A stretch of 64,000 nt of DNA. Source: Staphylotrichum longicolle. Taxonomy: Eukaryota; Ascomycota; Sordariomycetes; Sordariales; Chaetomiaceae. The notes beneath the pieces were generated by a model. That model did not search any database and was not told the DNA's origin. It saw only the letters and a list, made by a program, of their open reading frames with translations. A program made the translations under genes and the position numbers. The DNA lies in the NCBI GenBank assembly GCA_019096155.1, contig JAHCVI010000001.1:11842001-11906000 (forward strand). Direction: 5' to 3'. Shown in pieces: positions 31,782 through 43,512 of the stretch. The stretch's first letter is position 1, and each line of letters begins with the position of its first letter.

Positions 31782-33177
31782 TCATGTGGTTTCCGCCACC
31801 CTCGCCCTGTTGGTCATCTCGTAGCCGCCCATGCTGTCCGAGTCTTCGTTTGTATTCGCCCTGCCCTGGTCGCGGAATTCGACAATGTACTCGCTCGTCT
31901 GCACGATGTGGTTCGCATTTCCACCGGACAAAATGCTCCTGTCGCTGCCGGCGTCGTCGTCGTCCTTTCCGGCAGGCGATTTGACCGCGTTCCGGGACGC
32001 CGTCACAATCGTGGTCGCGCCCCGCGTCCCCCTGACGTGCGAAGCGGCGCCACTGGGTCCGTACCTGTCGGACGAGTAATTCTTGGCCGAGGACCTGATA
32101 TACTGCAGGAGAACGCGGAGCACGGGGGTGCTAGCCGCCATGATGGTGGTTGCGACCTCGGCGCAGCTCCAGATGGTCACGTCCGCAGTGAGATCTTTTG
32201 CGTGGTTTGTCAGTGGATTGATGTGGATACGATCGTGGCTACTGGGAGAGCCAGCAGCCGCAGAAGGTTGTTGCTTACACGTCGGGTCGCCCGCCTGGAT
32301 CTGTGGGATCTTGGTGCACTTGACAGTGGCGGTCCCCGCGGCGCTGGGGAATGGTTAGACATGGATTGTCCCGTTCGGAAGAAACGGCGGGCAGGGTATC
32401 TCACAAAATGCCCATGCTCATGGCAAACCCGACACCAATCTTCTCCTTTTTCTTCATCTGGAGGCTGAAGAGAACTCTCCAGGGCAAGAGGGACAGTACG
32501 GCGTCCCCAAGCCCGGAGATGGCTAAACATAGAACGTCTCAGAATGCAACGACACAGGGACGACCTGGGCGCAGATGTACATACCAGCTGCATAGACATT
32601 AAATCCTGTCATGACGGACGGGCTCCAGCACGTCCCGGGCACCGAGTGATCCCAAGACTTGCGGGGCGGGTTGCACTGCACCCACTGAAAAAGCGCCGAC
32701 AACCACATGGAGCTGTTCATTACCGCTATGATGATCCAGACTGCGACCTTGGTGTAACCTTCGGTGATGCGGAGGAGGGTCACGGCAAACGACGTCTTGC
32801 TCAGGACGGCCGCCAGGATGGACAGGCTGGCTGAGGTATTGCCCAGCAAGCCGAGTCGAGTGAGGTTGGCCGGGTCGATGTCCCAAATGTGCTTTCCGAA
32901 GCCCAGCGGTAACGAGGCGGAGGTGAGACAGTTAGTGACGAGCTGAAGCAGCTTCTCGATGAATCAGCCAGTTGCTCATGAACGGTGAGAGGATGGGAGC
33001 GCGTACCCATGAGATGATCAAGATGTGATCATCCCACCAGAGGCCTCGGTGTGTTTTGAATTTGCAGAAGACTCGCAGGAAGAGAAAGACAGATGACAGG
33101 CCAATCAGGAGCCAGACGACAATGTTGACTTTGGGCCCCAGATTGTCATGTGCATCCCCTGTCGATATTGACGCCAT
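31782..33177 (-). CDS. Rhodopsin-fold integral membrane protein, PTH11-like
   Basis: Five exons: 33177-33007, 32942-32585, 32522-32405, 32343-32279 and 32194-31782, phases matching, 374 residues. Segments typical of the fungal seven-helix rhodopsin-domain family (PF20684) appear in order: the first helix VNIVVWLLIGLSSVFLFLRV; LWWDDHILIISW after it; LGFGKHIWDI; the helix with SKTSFAVTLLRI; WVQCNPPRKSWD; LPWRVLFSLQMKKKEKIGVG; and VTIWSCAEVATTIMAASTPVLRVLL. A hydrophilic cytosolic tail of about 100 residues follows. Members are plasma-membrane proteins, some acting as G-protein-coupled receptors (Pth11) in surface sensing, but most are uncharacterised. The exon 2 acceptor could instead lie nine bases earlier, at 32951. 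An in-frame upstream ATG at 33282 would add a Leu-rich leader. Confidence 0.87.
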
Positions 33178-35033
33178 CTCGAGCTGGGGCGGTAGGATCT
33201 GCAAGGCACCGTTCCCACCTCGTAAATACCAACCTAAGCCACAGACGGGGAGACAAAGAAGAAGCAACAGCAGAAGGAGCAAAGAAGAACAACAGAAGGA
33301 ACATCACAGGTATGGCTGAGAGAGATCGACGAGATCTTTATGCACTTAGCTAGATTTGGGTCAATCAGGGGTTTTGAGGACTCGATGGTCCACCACAGGG
33401 ATCATGCTCGCTCTCAAGGCAATGTCCAAGACCATTGCCAGACATAATACCCGGAGCAGATTGGGTCTAGCTGCTTTCATTGGGCCCCCTTGGGCTCGCC
33501 AACAGCAGTAGTTACCTTGGGGAACCTGGGGCGAGACTGGAGCGAGACCTGGGCGAGACCCGGTGAGCTGGTTCAGCGGAGCTGGGGACGGAGGATCGAG
33601 ACCGATCATCCTTGACAAGGGACGATAGGCAAAGAGTGGATTAAGGTTGTGGAGTCGAGGTGCCCCGCAAGGCGCTGGTTCATGTATCGGTGTGGCGAGT
33701 TAGTGCGTTCCCTTTGCGCTTGTCCAAGCAACTCGGAGTGTCCCAGGGCCAGAGGGGGAGGACGGGAGCAGGAGAGGTGCCCTCGAGACGAGGTGGGGAC
33801 AAACCGAGGCGATTTCTTAAAATCTGGGGACCCGGGGACCCATACTTAGTGGACCATAAACAACTACTACCTAAGAAAACACAAAATGGTCTTGCGGCCG
33901 GTTCGATCGAGCGGGTATCACAGTAGTCAAAGTACGGTTCACCAGCCCTGAGCTCATCCAGAGCAGAACGGAGAATACCGAATGTAATGATCCACAGTGC
34001 TACAACTCTGCGCATCAATGAGATAGAGTTGAAGACTGGTGGAGTGCTTGCGGGGGAAGAGGTTGCAATCGCCGCACTTGTTGCCCAACTAACGTTAGCG
34101 TCAGTTGGCGCAACCCAGCGCCCCAGTGCCAGTGGAGCATCCAATGTTCCTCGGCATCAGCCAGCTCGGAGATAATGTTCCCATCCAAGGGTCCAGGTGA
34201 AGTGAGCCTTGGTCTCGACAAGGGCGTCCTGTGCAGGTTGCCGCTCTTTTCGCAGCATTTACAGAAGGCGAGCAGGTTGAAGGCGTCGTCGACTGCGTCC
34301 TATGATTCAAGATGTAGTATGTACGATAGCGATACACCTACATGTATGATTGGGACTCAGGGGAGAGCCTGGAGGCCTGCCCACCTCTCTTTTGCCGTTG
34401 ACCCATTGTGTGACCGCAAATGTTCTGCTTGTGCTCCACAGATACCAATCGGACACATGTACCGATGTAGTCTATGATCACGCCTAGTGTGTGGATTCTG
34501 CAGATCGCCCCCACTTCAACCAGGGGCAACCGGGCCAATAGCGCCGGGCCTTGGGCATAACCCAGACTGTGCCACTATTTACACTGGCGAGACTGGCGAG
34601 ACTGGCGAGACCGGGCTCAGGCTGGCTGATTGGCTTGACAGCGCGCATGAGGGTGGGGGCAAACCTGTGCAAGGGCGAGCTGTCAGACAGATGTCAGCGA
34701 TCTCCATGCTCCATGCCCCTGCGCTGGGAGTAAAGAGAGGTCGCTGCTCCCAGCTTCCCAAACGAAGAGTGGATGAAGTGGAACCAGAAGACTTTTTGCA
34801 ATTCTTGGGGTATCTTGCTCCATATACTGACACCACCTCACCCTTCGCACACCTGAAGTCCTTCACAGCGCGCATTGTGGTCAAAATGGGATGGTCAAAT
34901 CTGTATTACTGCCATCGCGCCGAGTACTGTGCATCCTCAGCCGCTTCATCTCAGTCATAACTTTCTCCAACACGACCGCTTCCTCCGGCACCTGCATCCT
35001 TCCACCAGCTAACTCACTGCTTCAGTGAGAAAC
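33178..35033. other. Long intergenic region, no gene recognised
   Basis: About 1.9 kb between the rhodopsin-fold gene's 5' end and the 3' end of the first sugar transporter. Open frames are short and motif-free. It contains the 9-base tandem repeat listed at 34583-34609. It marks the left border of the candidate anhydro-sugar cluster. Confidence 0.5.
34583..34609. repeat. Short tandem repeat, 9-base unit, 3 copies
   Basis: Three exact copies of ACTGGCGAG, followed by a diverged partial copy. It is intergenic. Similar three- to five-copy 9-mers occur at 37732 and 47103. Confidence 0.85.
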
Positions 35034-36868
35034 TTATACCTCGTCCACTTTCATGACACTACCCTTTTCCTCGCACGAGTCCGTCTCCTTGCCGTTCCCC
35101 TGCACGCGGCTCTCCAGTTCGGCGATCCGCTTCTTGAACTCGGCCTCCTCGTCCCAGGTGAAGAGACTCTTGCTCGCGAAGAGGAAGTCGATGGCCTCGA
35201 GCGTGCGGCCAGCGGTCTCGGGGAAGAAGCAGTAGATGATGGGGATGTAGACGAACATGGCGGCACCGAAAACATAAAAGGTCTTCTCGCCGATGCCGGC
35301 GAACATGATGGGCACGAGAAGCGAGCCGCCTCCGAACCCGATGGCCCAGCCGGCGACACCAAAGGCGTTGCCCTTGGCGCGGAGCCAGGTGGGGAAGATC
35401 TCGGTGGGGTAGATAAAGGGGATCATCAGCCAGGACGAGCTGAAGATGAGCACGTAGACGAACACCATGGCGGCCGCTGCCGTGCCGAACTGCTCCTTGC
35501 GGTCCGGATGGTCGATGGCGCCGCGGTTGAGGCCGCCGATCATGAAGAGGATGATGCCGAGCGCGACGGCGCCCCAGTAAAGCGTGCGCCTCCGGCCAAC
35601 ACGGTCCAGTGTGAAGGCGGCGATGGCAGTCCCGAGAATCCCGACCATCATCATGAGGGCCGAGAGCCAGTTGGACTTGAGGTCGTCAAAGCCGGCCGTG
35701 CGGAAGATGGTGCCCGAGTAGATGACGACGGCGGCGATGCCCGTACCGTATTGCATGAGCACCTGCAGCCAGAATGCCAGTTGAATGCGGCGGCCGATGT
35801 GGATGTCGCCCGAGCCGATGCCAAAGAACATCTGGACGTAGTTCATGCTCTCGGCCTCCTTCTCCATCCCGACGACCGTGACGATCTCCCGGTATTCGCG
35901 TTCTACGTCGGGGTGGTTCGGGTCGTCGTTACCGCGGATCTTGGTAAGGATCTCGTGAGCCTCCTCACAGCGGCCGACCTTGATGAGCCATCGCGGCGAC
36001 TCGGGGATCAGGAGGGATCCGATGAAGAGCAAGACGAGAGGGATGGCCTGGGACGCGAAGCAGAACCTCCACCGAAAAGCGCCGCCCGCGAGCTCGGTAA
36101 ACGATGTCCCAAAGCCAATCCACGCGGACAGGCTGATGCCGGAGAAGTTTGCGAGGAAGGTCAGGGCGATATTCTTGCCTCGGTGCGCTGCAGGTGATAG
36201 CTCGGCTGTCCATGCCGGAGCAATGACAATGATGAAGGCAACGCCGCAACCCGCACAGAGTCTGGCGACGAGCATGTGGGCGAGGTTGATGGCCGAGGCT
36301 TGGAGAATGACGCCGAGCATGCACCAGAAGATGGCCATCCAGATACCCTTGATCCCTGCACAGGTCTGTCAGTGACGCCCCCTTGCTGATAGATGTGGGG
36401 GAGAGAGGGGAGGGGTTGAAGACATACGTCCATATTTGTCGGAGAGCTGACCAGCCCAAAAGGCGCCGAGAAGCGAGCCTGCGTAGTATGTGGAGACAAT
36501 GCCGCCCTGCAATGACGGCTTGATAACGTGGCCGTGCTCGTCGGCGAAGCCCATGCGTCGCTGGAGGCGCCTGTGAGTTAGGCCATGTGGATCAACTGGC
36601 TGCCGGGGATGCAACAACTTACACCGTACTCAGGTGCCACATTAACTGCGCCCATCACTCCTTGACTCATGCCTTCGTAGGAAATGGCCAGGGCGGAGAC
36701 GGCGATAATCAACTTGAGCAGTTTCGGCCCGGAAAGGGTCTTCCAGTACTTTTGGTTTCGCTGGAGCATTTTGGGGACTTGTCTGACGAGACTGGAACAG
36801 GCTGTAGTCTTTGGGAAAGATGTTGAAGTGTCCTCGAGGGAAAACACTTTGTGACCATGGAGTTGCAT
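35034..36868 (-). CDS. MFS sugar transporter (sugar porter family), copy 1
   Basis: Three exons: 36868-36623, 36560-36428 and 36355-35034, 566 residues. It is a sugar-porter (PF00083) protein with YEGMSQGVMGAVN in the first helix, GGIVSTYYAGSLLGAFWAG, PESPRWLIKVGRCEEA at the sixth-helix/loop boundary, DRVGRRRTLYW and the closing PETAGRTLEAIDFLF. Twelve hydrophobic segments are expected in the plasma membrane, and the tail is acidic. An internal ATG at residue 34 (MLQRNQKYWK) is another possible start. The gene is divergent from a Zn2Cys6 gene (452 bp between ATGs) and stands at one end of a block with two AnmK-like kinases and a second transporter. This makes uptake of an anhydro- or other sugar a reasonable guess; the substrate cannot be read from sequence. 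Confidence 0.92.
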
Positions 36869-37320
36869 CTCTAATTATATACACATGTTTGGATCGCCGC
36901 CTCTACCGTTTAGGCTTTCGGAGCAAATCCGGGGAACTGGGCAAAACGTGGGGCAAATGCCACAACAGGCCTGGGGCACGCCAGTCCCGGGAGAATGGAT
37001 CGTGTTGCCCCACGCGCGCACAGTTCGAGCCGGCTCCAGACCTTGTGGGGTCTGATGTCCCGTCTCGAATTTCCATTCCAAGTATAGCTATGGCCAAGTT
37101 TGCCTCCACATACGACACCAACTACTGTTAGCTCAACGTGCGTTAGCGGGCCCGTGCTGTCGGGCCCTCCTTTTCCCATGCTGAATGCCCACGGTTACAC
37201 GTAGGTATAACTAAGGTAGCTAGCCTGTCCCCACAAGCAAGGGCCGTCGCCTCCTCGATTCGAACGTCGAGACGAGTTTTCTGTTCTCCAAACCCTCAGT
37301 CGCTCACCTTACCCTCCCCC
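36869..37320. promoter_or_regulatory. Divergent promoter region, transporter 1 / Zn2Cys6 gene
   Basis: A 452-base region between divergent ATGs, with no coding potential. It contains two CGGGCCC words at 37147-37153 and 37161-37167, possible CGG-type binding sites of unknown relevance. Confidence 0.45.
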
Positions 37321-39218
37321 ATGGGGAAACAACGCTCCAAAGAAGGCTGGTCAGTATCCATCTCCCCATGATTCGGCCCGCGTTTGAGATCGGATTACAA
37401 ACTGCTGGCCCACATTACAGATTTCTAACTCGGTGTCTAGTCTCACCTGCCGGTCGCGACATGTCAAATGTTGGTGTTTGCTGGTGCTTCTCCACTGCTT
37501 GTCTCGGTTGCTGACAAGACTCAAGGTGATGAGACACGACCAATCTGCGGCAACTGCCGAAAATCCAACCGGGACTGTCGGCAGGCAGACCGTCGAGAGG
37601 TACAGATTCGCTTCCACGACATGAGGCGCCATGCGTCGCGGTTCAAGACGCCAGAGGGGATACGCACAGCAGTCAGCAGCAGCGGCGGCGACAGGAGCCC
37701 TTCGTCCTTGGTCTGCCGTGGCTCTGCTGGCTCTGTTGCGTCTGTTGCGTCTGTTGCGTCTGTTGCGTCTGTTGCGTCTGTTGGCTCGGTTGGCTCCGTG
37801 GGCAGCTGCTCCACCCCACAGATTAGCATCTCGCCACCGCCCACCCTCCCCGGCCCTCCCATCTCCATCGCCCAGTTGCTCCACCCGCAATCCGCTTCTG
37901 CGGACTTCCAAGCCTCGAGTTTACAATGGCCACCGGCGGGGGACCCAGCTTCCCCGCAGATCCCCCTCCCGCACCCAACCACCCTGCACGACCCTGTCCC
38001 GAGGACGCCGTCTCGTCACGACCCTGTCCCGAAGACGCTGTCTCGTGACGAGGCGGCGCTGCTCCACTACTACACCACACATCTGGGCAGGTGGCTGGAC
38101 TGCACCGACGCGTCTCGGCAGTTTACGCTCAGGGTACCCGCGCTCGCCACGACTTGCCCAGTCCTGCTCGAGGCCATCATCTCGTTTGCGGCACGACACA
38201 GGGGGGATGCCGAGGCTGCGAACCTGGCGCACGAGCGCTGCATCGCCATGCTCATCGTCCTCCTCGACTCGGAGCAAGTGGCGGACGACGACGTGCTGCT
38301 CTGCGCCATTGTGATTCTCCGCGTCTTCGAGCAGCTGACGGCTCTCGGCAGGGGGAGCGACCAGGAGAGGCACCTGGCCGGCTGCAGCGCTCTTCTTCGG
38401 GCCTGCCAAGGGCCTTGCGTCGACCCGTCAGCGCCTGGGCTGCGTGACGCAGCCTTCTGGGTCTACATGCGCCAGTGTCTGTACAACGCCTGCATCAACC
38501 AGCAGGCGCCAAATGTGGATTTTTCCCTGACTCTGCTCCCCATTCCCAACCTCGGTAGTGCCGACAGCCTCCGATCCGAGACGGCGTGGGCCAATACCAT
38601 GACCTGGATTTGTGCAACTGTCGTGCAGTTCTGCTTCGGCCCAGGCGCCCAAGACCTCAGCACCAGGATGCCAAAGTGGCAAGAACTGAACACGCGGGTA
38701 GAGGATTGGGCCAGGTCTCGGCCGCCCAGCTTTGATCCAATCTGGCAGGGCGATGGGTCGTGTGACGGAAACCCGTTTCCCGAATACTACTTCGCTGCTG
38801 ACTGGCACGTGGTTGCCTTTGGGTTCTACCAACTTGCCAGCATTCTTCTCATAATATACAAGCCGAGCCCGCGTTTTGCCATTCGGCGGGCACACGCGGG
38901 TGGGCTGCGAAAAGAAGATGTGGGTTCATTTCGCCTGTCAACTGCTGCGAGCCCGAGCTAACCTCAACATTGTCACACCAGGCGCAGATTCTAGAGCACG
39001 CTCGTGCCTTGTGTGGTTCCTGTAAAAGCGAACCTGGCAATGTGCCAGCGAGAATAACGTTGTGTCACAGTGTATTCCTATGGGGCGGTCTGTTGGACGA
39101 CCCGTGCGAGAGGGCTTGCTTGGTGCAGCTGCTTGAAGAGCTCGAGCACAACCACGCCTGGCCAACAGCATGGATTATAGCGCTGCTCCAAGAGGAATGG
39201 GGGGCCTTTGCGCTGTAG
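37321..39218 (+). CDS. Zn2Cys6 transcription factor, cluster regulator candidate 1
   Basis: Four exons: 37321-37349, 37441-37469, 37526-38919 and 38982-39218, 562 residues. Two 29-base exons at the start assemble the zinc cluster. Cys at 10, 13, 20, 27, 30 and 37 give CX2CX6CX6CX2CX6C (core CLTCRSRHVKC), a placement at the very N-terminus typical of this class. Residues of about 88-112 are Ser-Val-Ala/Gly repeats encoded by the tandem repeat at 37732. The remainder (LLHYYTTHLGRWLDCTDASRQF onward, ending WPTAWIIALLQEEWG) matches the fungal_trans_2-type regulatory domain of Zn2Cys6 proteins near secondary or catabolic clusters. The gene is divergent from transporter 1 and ends 51 bases from the convergent DUF89 gene. 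Role as cluster regulator inferred. Confidence 0.9.
37732..37803 (+). repeat. In-frame 9-base minisatellite within the Zn2Cys6 gene
   Basis: Five exact copies of TCTGTTGCG at 37732-37776, followed by three diverged copies. Each unit encodes Ser-Val-Ala or Ser-Val-Gly. Copy number changes would keep the reading frame, so length variation between strains is likely. Confidence 0.9.
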
Positions 39219-39269
39219 GGGTAAATTTGGAAACCGGATCTGGCTTGAATGCTGTCTAAGTAATGACAA

Positions 39270-40739
39270 TTACAGGTAATCACCGTCAGAAAAGCTAATA
39301 ACCGCATATTTGCCGTTCCTCACCCAGGCCTTCCCCGGCGCCTCATCCTCCACTCTCTCAAGTGTATCCGGGCTCAGACCAACGCATACGTCCGCCTTGT
39401 TTGTTCTCAACGCCAGAATCTTGAGTCCTTCTCCGTCCTTTTCCCCACGCAGTGGGCCAATGGCCTCTTTAAACGGGAGTGTATGTGGCCAATTCGCATC
39501 CCGCACCAGCTTTCGGTAGTTCAGGTCACCTTTGAAGATGACCAAGCTTGATCCCAAGAGATCTTTGTGCAGTTCCGGTGCCATCGCAGGCATGGCTTGG
39601 AAGTCGAAGCCCGTCGTCCAAAACGGATGTTCTGCGATGCTGACGAGGCCGGTCTTGTAGCAGTCGCTCAGACGCTCCGTTAACGCGCGCACGCTCCGAT
39701 GCCTCGCGCCCGGGAACAGAGTGGTATCGGCCAGGGCCGAGAGCAGGACATCCATGTCGTGCGGCATGACGTCTGACACGAACCAGGGCATGGACTTGAC
39801 ATGCAGCTTGATGGACGACGCGAGGTCCGAATCGAGGAGATAGAGGGCATACACCAGGTCGGTGAACAGCTCGAAGCCGGCATTATCCAGGACAATGTCG
39901 ACGCGTCCTCCACGGCGGGACCGCAGGTAGTCCCACGCCTCCGGCATGTCATTGCTCACGATGCGGGCCTGGCCCTCGTGGATCGCCTCTTTCCCTTGAA
40001 GGGATTGTATCTGGTCGAGACTGAGGGAGCTCAACAGGCTCAAGTCGGTCGCATTGCCCCAGAGCGCGATCTCGGTCATCTCGCAGAAGATCAGCCGCTG
40101 GGCTTCGTCGTCGGTCTTCGCGAAGGCGCCCGCGTCGGCGAGCGAAACGTATCGCTCGGACAACTCTTCGACGGCGGCATGTGATGCGAGAAAGGCACTG
40201 AGCTTCTGGCGCGCAAAGATATCGTAATTGCGCCAGAACCGAGACCGGGCGAAGAGGGTTTGGACACACCTAATCCAGTTAGGATCTCAAGACAAGCAGG
40301 AAGCATTCCACAGTCCAACATACCTATAAAGATAGCACTCGGCAAAGAGCCATGGGCAGTTTTGCCAGGTGATCTTGCCGAAAGCCGCGAGCTGCGCATT
40401 GTAACTCTGAATGTCTGGGCGGCCATCCGAGCTCAAGGGGCTAAGAGACATGGGGTCAACATCTGCCATCTCCAAAAACGTAGCAAGGGTTTGGAAAGTT
40501 ACGCACTGCAACGGCTTGTCCTGCATGATTTCGCTCTTCATGATCCTCAGTGTGGCCTGTATCCGGCGTCCCTCCTCGATCTGCTCTGGGATATCCGACT
40601 GCTCAAAAGTGGCCTCGACGTCGTCAATCATGTTCTGTACGATTTTCGGCCACCTGGTGGTGGCGGTCTCGCGAGCCATGGAGCCCTCTTCCGAGGTCCA
40701 TACCTCCCTTGGAGAACTGGGACGTGTGGCGGAAGGCAT
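39270..40739 (-). CDS. DUF89 / ARMT1-like metal-dependent phosphatase
   Basis: Exon 1 is 40739-40324 and exon 2 is 40269-39270, with a 54-base intron (GTATGT, CTAAC, TTAG); 471 residues. The ARMT1/DUF89 fold (PF01937) is shown by WFLAECYLYR-like sequence (here CPWLFAECYLYR), RFWRNYDIFARQK, the metal site VDIVLDNAGFELF (near residue 265) and VIFKGDLNYRKL (near 383). Subfamily III enzymes are metal-dependent damage-control phosphatases reported to act on sugar phosphates such as fructose 1-phosphate; the human member was also proposed as a carboxyl methyltransferase. Its place inside a sugar kinase/transporter block, divergent from an AnmK-like gene with 776 bp between, fits removal of unwanted sugar phosphates. 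That link is inference, since DUF89 genes are also general housekeeping genes. Confidence 0.92.
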
Positions 40740-41515
40740 CTTTGTAAGAGAACAAGGGAGAGTGAACAGTCTGTGTCGTCTGCGAAGCGTGTATTCCCAA
40801 CGGCAACGCCAGAAGTGAGAAACAGGAATGGTGGGTTATGGCTTCAGTTTCAGTGAAGATATCGGAGGGAGTGCAACTGTCACTTTTAACTTGAACTTGT
40901 ATGCGGATTGAAGCCGGTTGGACAGAGGCACCGTTTGCGGGAGGAGCCCGACCCCGAGGCGTCGGATTCAGGTACATTCCCAAATAGGAAATCCGTGTCG
41001 AAATCTCTCGAGACGAGCGAGACGAGCAAGACGGCCAGCTACTGCAAGGGGATAAAGCTGCGGGTCGGGGTGGGTGCGGGGCGCACCACTCACAGCTTCA
41101 GGTCAGTTCCTCGGGAACTGCTCGGGAACGGGGTGGGCAGTGGGCGGGGGCAACGAGACCCCACGCAAGCAAGCGTAACCCCTGCATACCATGGCACATG
41201 GGATATCCGGGGCGTGATACCTTGTGCTGAGTTCGCTGCTCGCCCTATTGCTCGGTTCGTCCCGAGCGTATCGCCACCCTCGACTCGAGCAATGTCGGCA
41301 CGGCATCTGCTGGTCTGGCTCTTCCAAACAAACCGATGTTTTCGAGGGGCTTGATCCACCTTGAGTGGCACCAACGGGCCGACATACCTGGGGTATGAGG
41401 GGGTGAGATGTCCGGGTGATGTATAAATATATTGACATCGACTCCGTGAAGGGGATGGAGATACGGGACATCAAGCAACATTTTATTTTAGTATTTTCCA
41501 TAACTTCTAGCAGCA
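40740..41515. promoter_or_regulatory. Divergent promoter region, DUF89 phosphatase / AnmK-like 1
   Basis: 776 bases between divergent ATGs, with no coding potential. CGG triplets are frequent (for example 41060-41080), but without the 8-base periodicity seen at 47344-47424. Confidence 0.45.
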
Positions 41516-43008
41516 ATGGGTTCCCTGCCCGACCACCCTTCCGGCCTCAACGGCCATTCCTCGAATGGAGCCTACACCAATGGCAATGGCCTCTCAGCAA
41601 ATGGAATCAACAGTGTTTCCAGGCGTGCCGACGGGTCCTTGGACCTGACGGTACTTGGAATGAACAGTGGTACTGCCATGGACGGCATTGACTGCGCACT
41701 TGTCCGGTACCGCCAACAGTCACCAACGGCACCCCTTCACATGGAGCTTCTCAAGGTAGGCAGAACCCTTGCAGGACCGCGTTGTCTGGCAGCCCTCTAA
41801 TGTGCCCTCTTGACTTATAGTACGACGAAATACCTGTGCCGCAGCGGATGAAGAAGCCCATCCTGAAGATGCTCCGTGAGACGAGGACGACACCCAGTGC
41901 CATGTCACAGCTGAACGTCCAGCTTGGCCAGATGTTCGCAGATGCCGTGGAAGAGTTTTGCGCCAAATTCCACATCGACATGGGCAGCATCGACCTCATC
42001 GGCTCGCACGGCCAGACCATCTGGCTGCTCAGCATGCCCAAGGAGGGCGAGACACGCTCGGCATTCTGTCTCGGCGAGGGCACCATCATGAGCGCCCAGA
42101 CAGGCATCACAACAGTTACAGACTTTCGGCAAGCCGAGCAGTCCGTTGGCCGGCAGGGTGCGCCATTGGTTGCCCTCATCGACGGTCTGCTGCTGCACCA
42201 TCCGACCAAGATGCGACTGTGTCAGAATATTGGTGGCATCGCCAACCTCTGCCTGATTCCGGCGGATAGCGACGGGGGCGTCGATGCCATGGTCGACTGG
42301 GACTGTGGACCGGGCAATATGTTCATCGACGCGGCCATGCGATACTACACCAACGGCGAGCAAGAATACGACAAGGACGGCCAGTGGGGCGCGCAGGGCA
42401 CCGTCAACCAGCAGATCGTCGACGACTTCCTGGCCAAGAACGAATACATCAACCACCACCCGCCCAAGACGACGGGGCGCGAGGTCTTTGGTGACAACGA
42501 GTGCCAGGAGATCATCGAGGCGTGCGAAGCGGCCGGCTGCAGCAAGTACGACACCCTGGCGACCGTGACGCGCATCACGGCCCAGAACATCATCCGCCAG
42601 TACCGCACGTTCCTGCCCAGCTACGGCATCGACCCGGACAAGATCGACGAGATCTTCATGTGCGGCGGCGGCGCGCGGAATCCCAACATCATCGCGTGTC
42701 TCCAACGAGAGCTGCCCAACACCCGCATCTGCAAGCTCGACGAGACCGGCGTGCCGGCCGACGCCAAGGAGGCCGTGAGCTTCGCGCAGCAGGCCATGGA
42801 GGCCGTCCTGGGTCGTGCCGCCCTCGTTCCCATCAACAGCGACTCGCTTGCACCTAACTGTATCTCGGGCAAGATTGCGCCGGGCAAGAAGTGGCGGGAG
42901 CTCATGAAGATGTGCGTCAACTTTAGCGATGCTTGGGAGGGGGAGGGACCGCTACCGACTGTCAAGGACATGATTGTGGACAAGCCTTACACAGATTGGA
43001 TTCCGTAG
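41516..43008 (+). CDS. AnmK / levoglucosan-kinase family sugar kinase, copy 1
   Basis: Exon 1 is 41516-41755 and exon 2 is 41821-43008, 475 residues. The protein belongs to the anhydro-N-acetylmuramic acid kinase family (ASKHA fold). The ATP loop is GMNSGTAMDGID (48-59), followed by GSHGQTIWLL (141-150), TDFRQAEQSVGRQGAPL, QNIGGIANLCLIP, DWDCGPGN (239-246) and the second phosphate motif CGGGARN (361-367). The Asp of the DxGPGN motif corresponds to the region of the family's catalytic base. Bacterial AnmK recycles cell-wall anhMurNAc, while the yeast levoglucosan kinase of this family opens and phosphorylates 1,6-anhydroglucose. Fungi have no peptidoglycan, so the second kind of role is more likely. 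The N-terminal 40 residues are a low-complexity extension. A second homologue lies 2.7 kb downstream. Confidence 0.93.
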
Positions 43009-43512
43009 ACGGTTGAGAACGTGGGCATGGTGTGTTTGTATTTAACTAATGTATGGACGTTTGGTATGAAATAGCTTCGCGTGGCGAGTCCTGGGAAATT
43101 TGAGCAATATTTCGCAAACAGCCAAGCCGCCAGCTTCCACTTGTGTCTTGCACCTTGCGAAGAAGATGCGTAAGAGGTATTTTGCGGGACGACACCAAGG
43201 TTCCGGGCATTCGAGACCAATATCTGTCCTTCCCCTGAGTTCCATCCTGCAGGCACCCCCCAAGCGCACCTGGCTTCTTGGCGCGACTGCTGGGAAAGGA
43301 ACTGAAGGCGACAAAGTCAGGGGTGGGCTCGGTACTGCTGAACGCTATCGGTTAGTGGGCTTAGGTAATAAATGCGGAGGTAAGGCCCGCCCTGTACTTC
43401 CCACGAAGGCCTGTGCTTGTGGACTTGCACAGCATCCACAACATCCATGATCCATCGGCAAGTGACATCGCAACTTTGCACTCACGTAGGGACAAACCAA
43501 CAACCGTGACAA
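43009..43512. other. Intergenic region, AnmK-like 1 to Zn2Cys6 gene
   Basis: About 500 bases between genes in the same orientation. It serves as 3' flank and promoter, with no other feature recognised. Confidence 0.5.

Noticed and set aside
36561..36571. Upstream acceptor for exon 2 of sugar transporter 1
   Set aside because: The phase does not match the GTAAGT donor; the CTCCAG acceptor gives a continuous frame with the conserved RMGFADE start.
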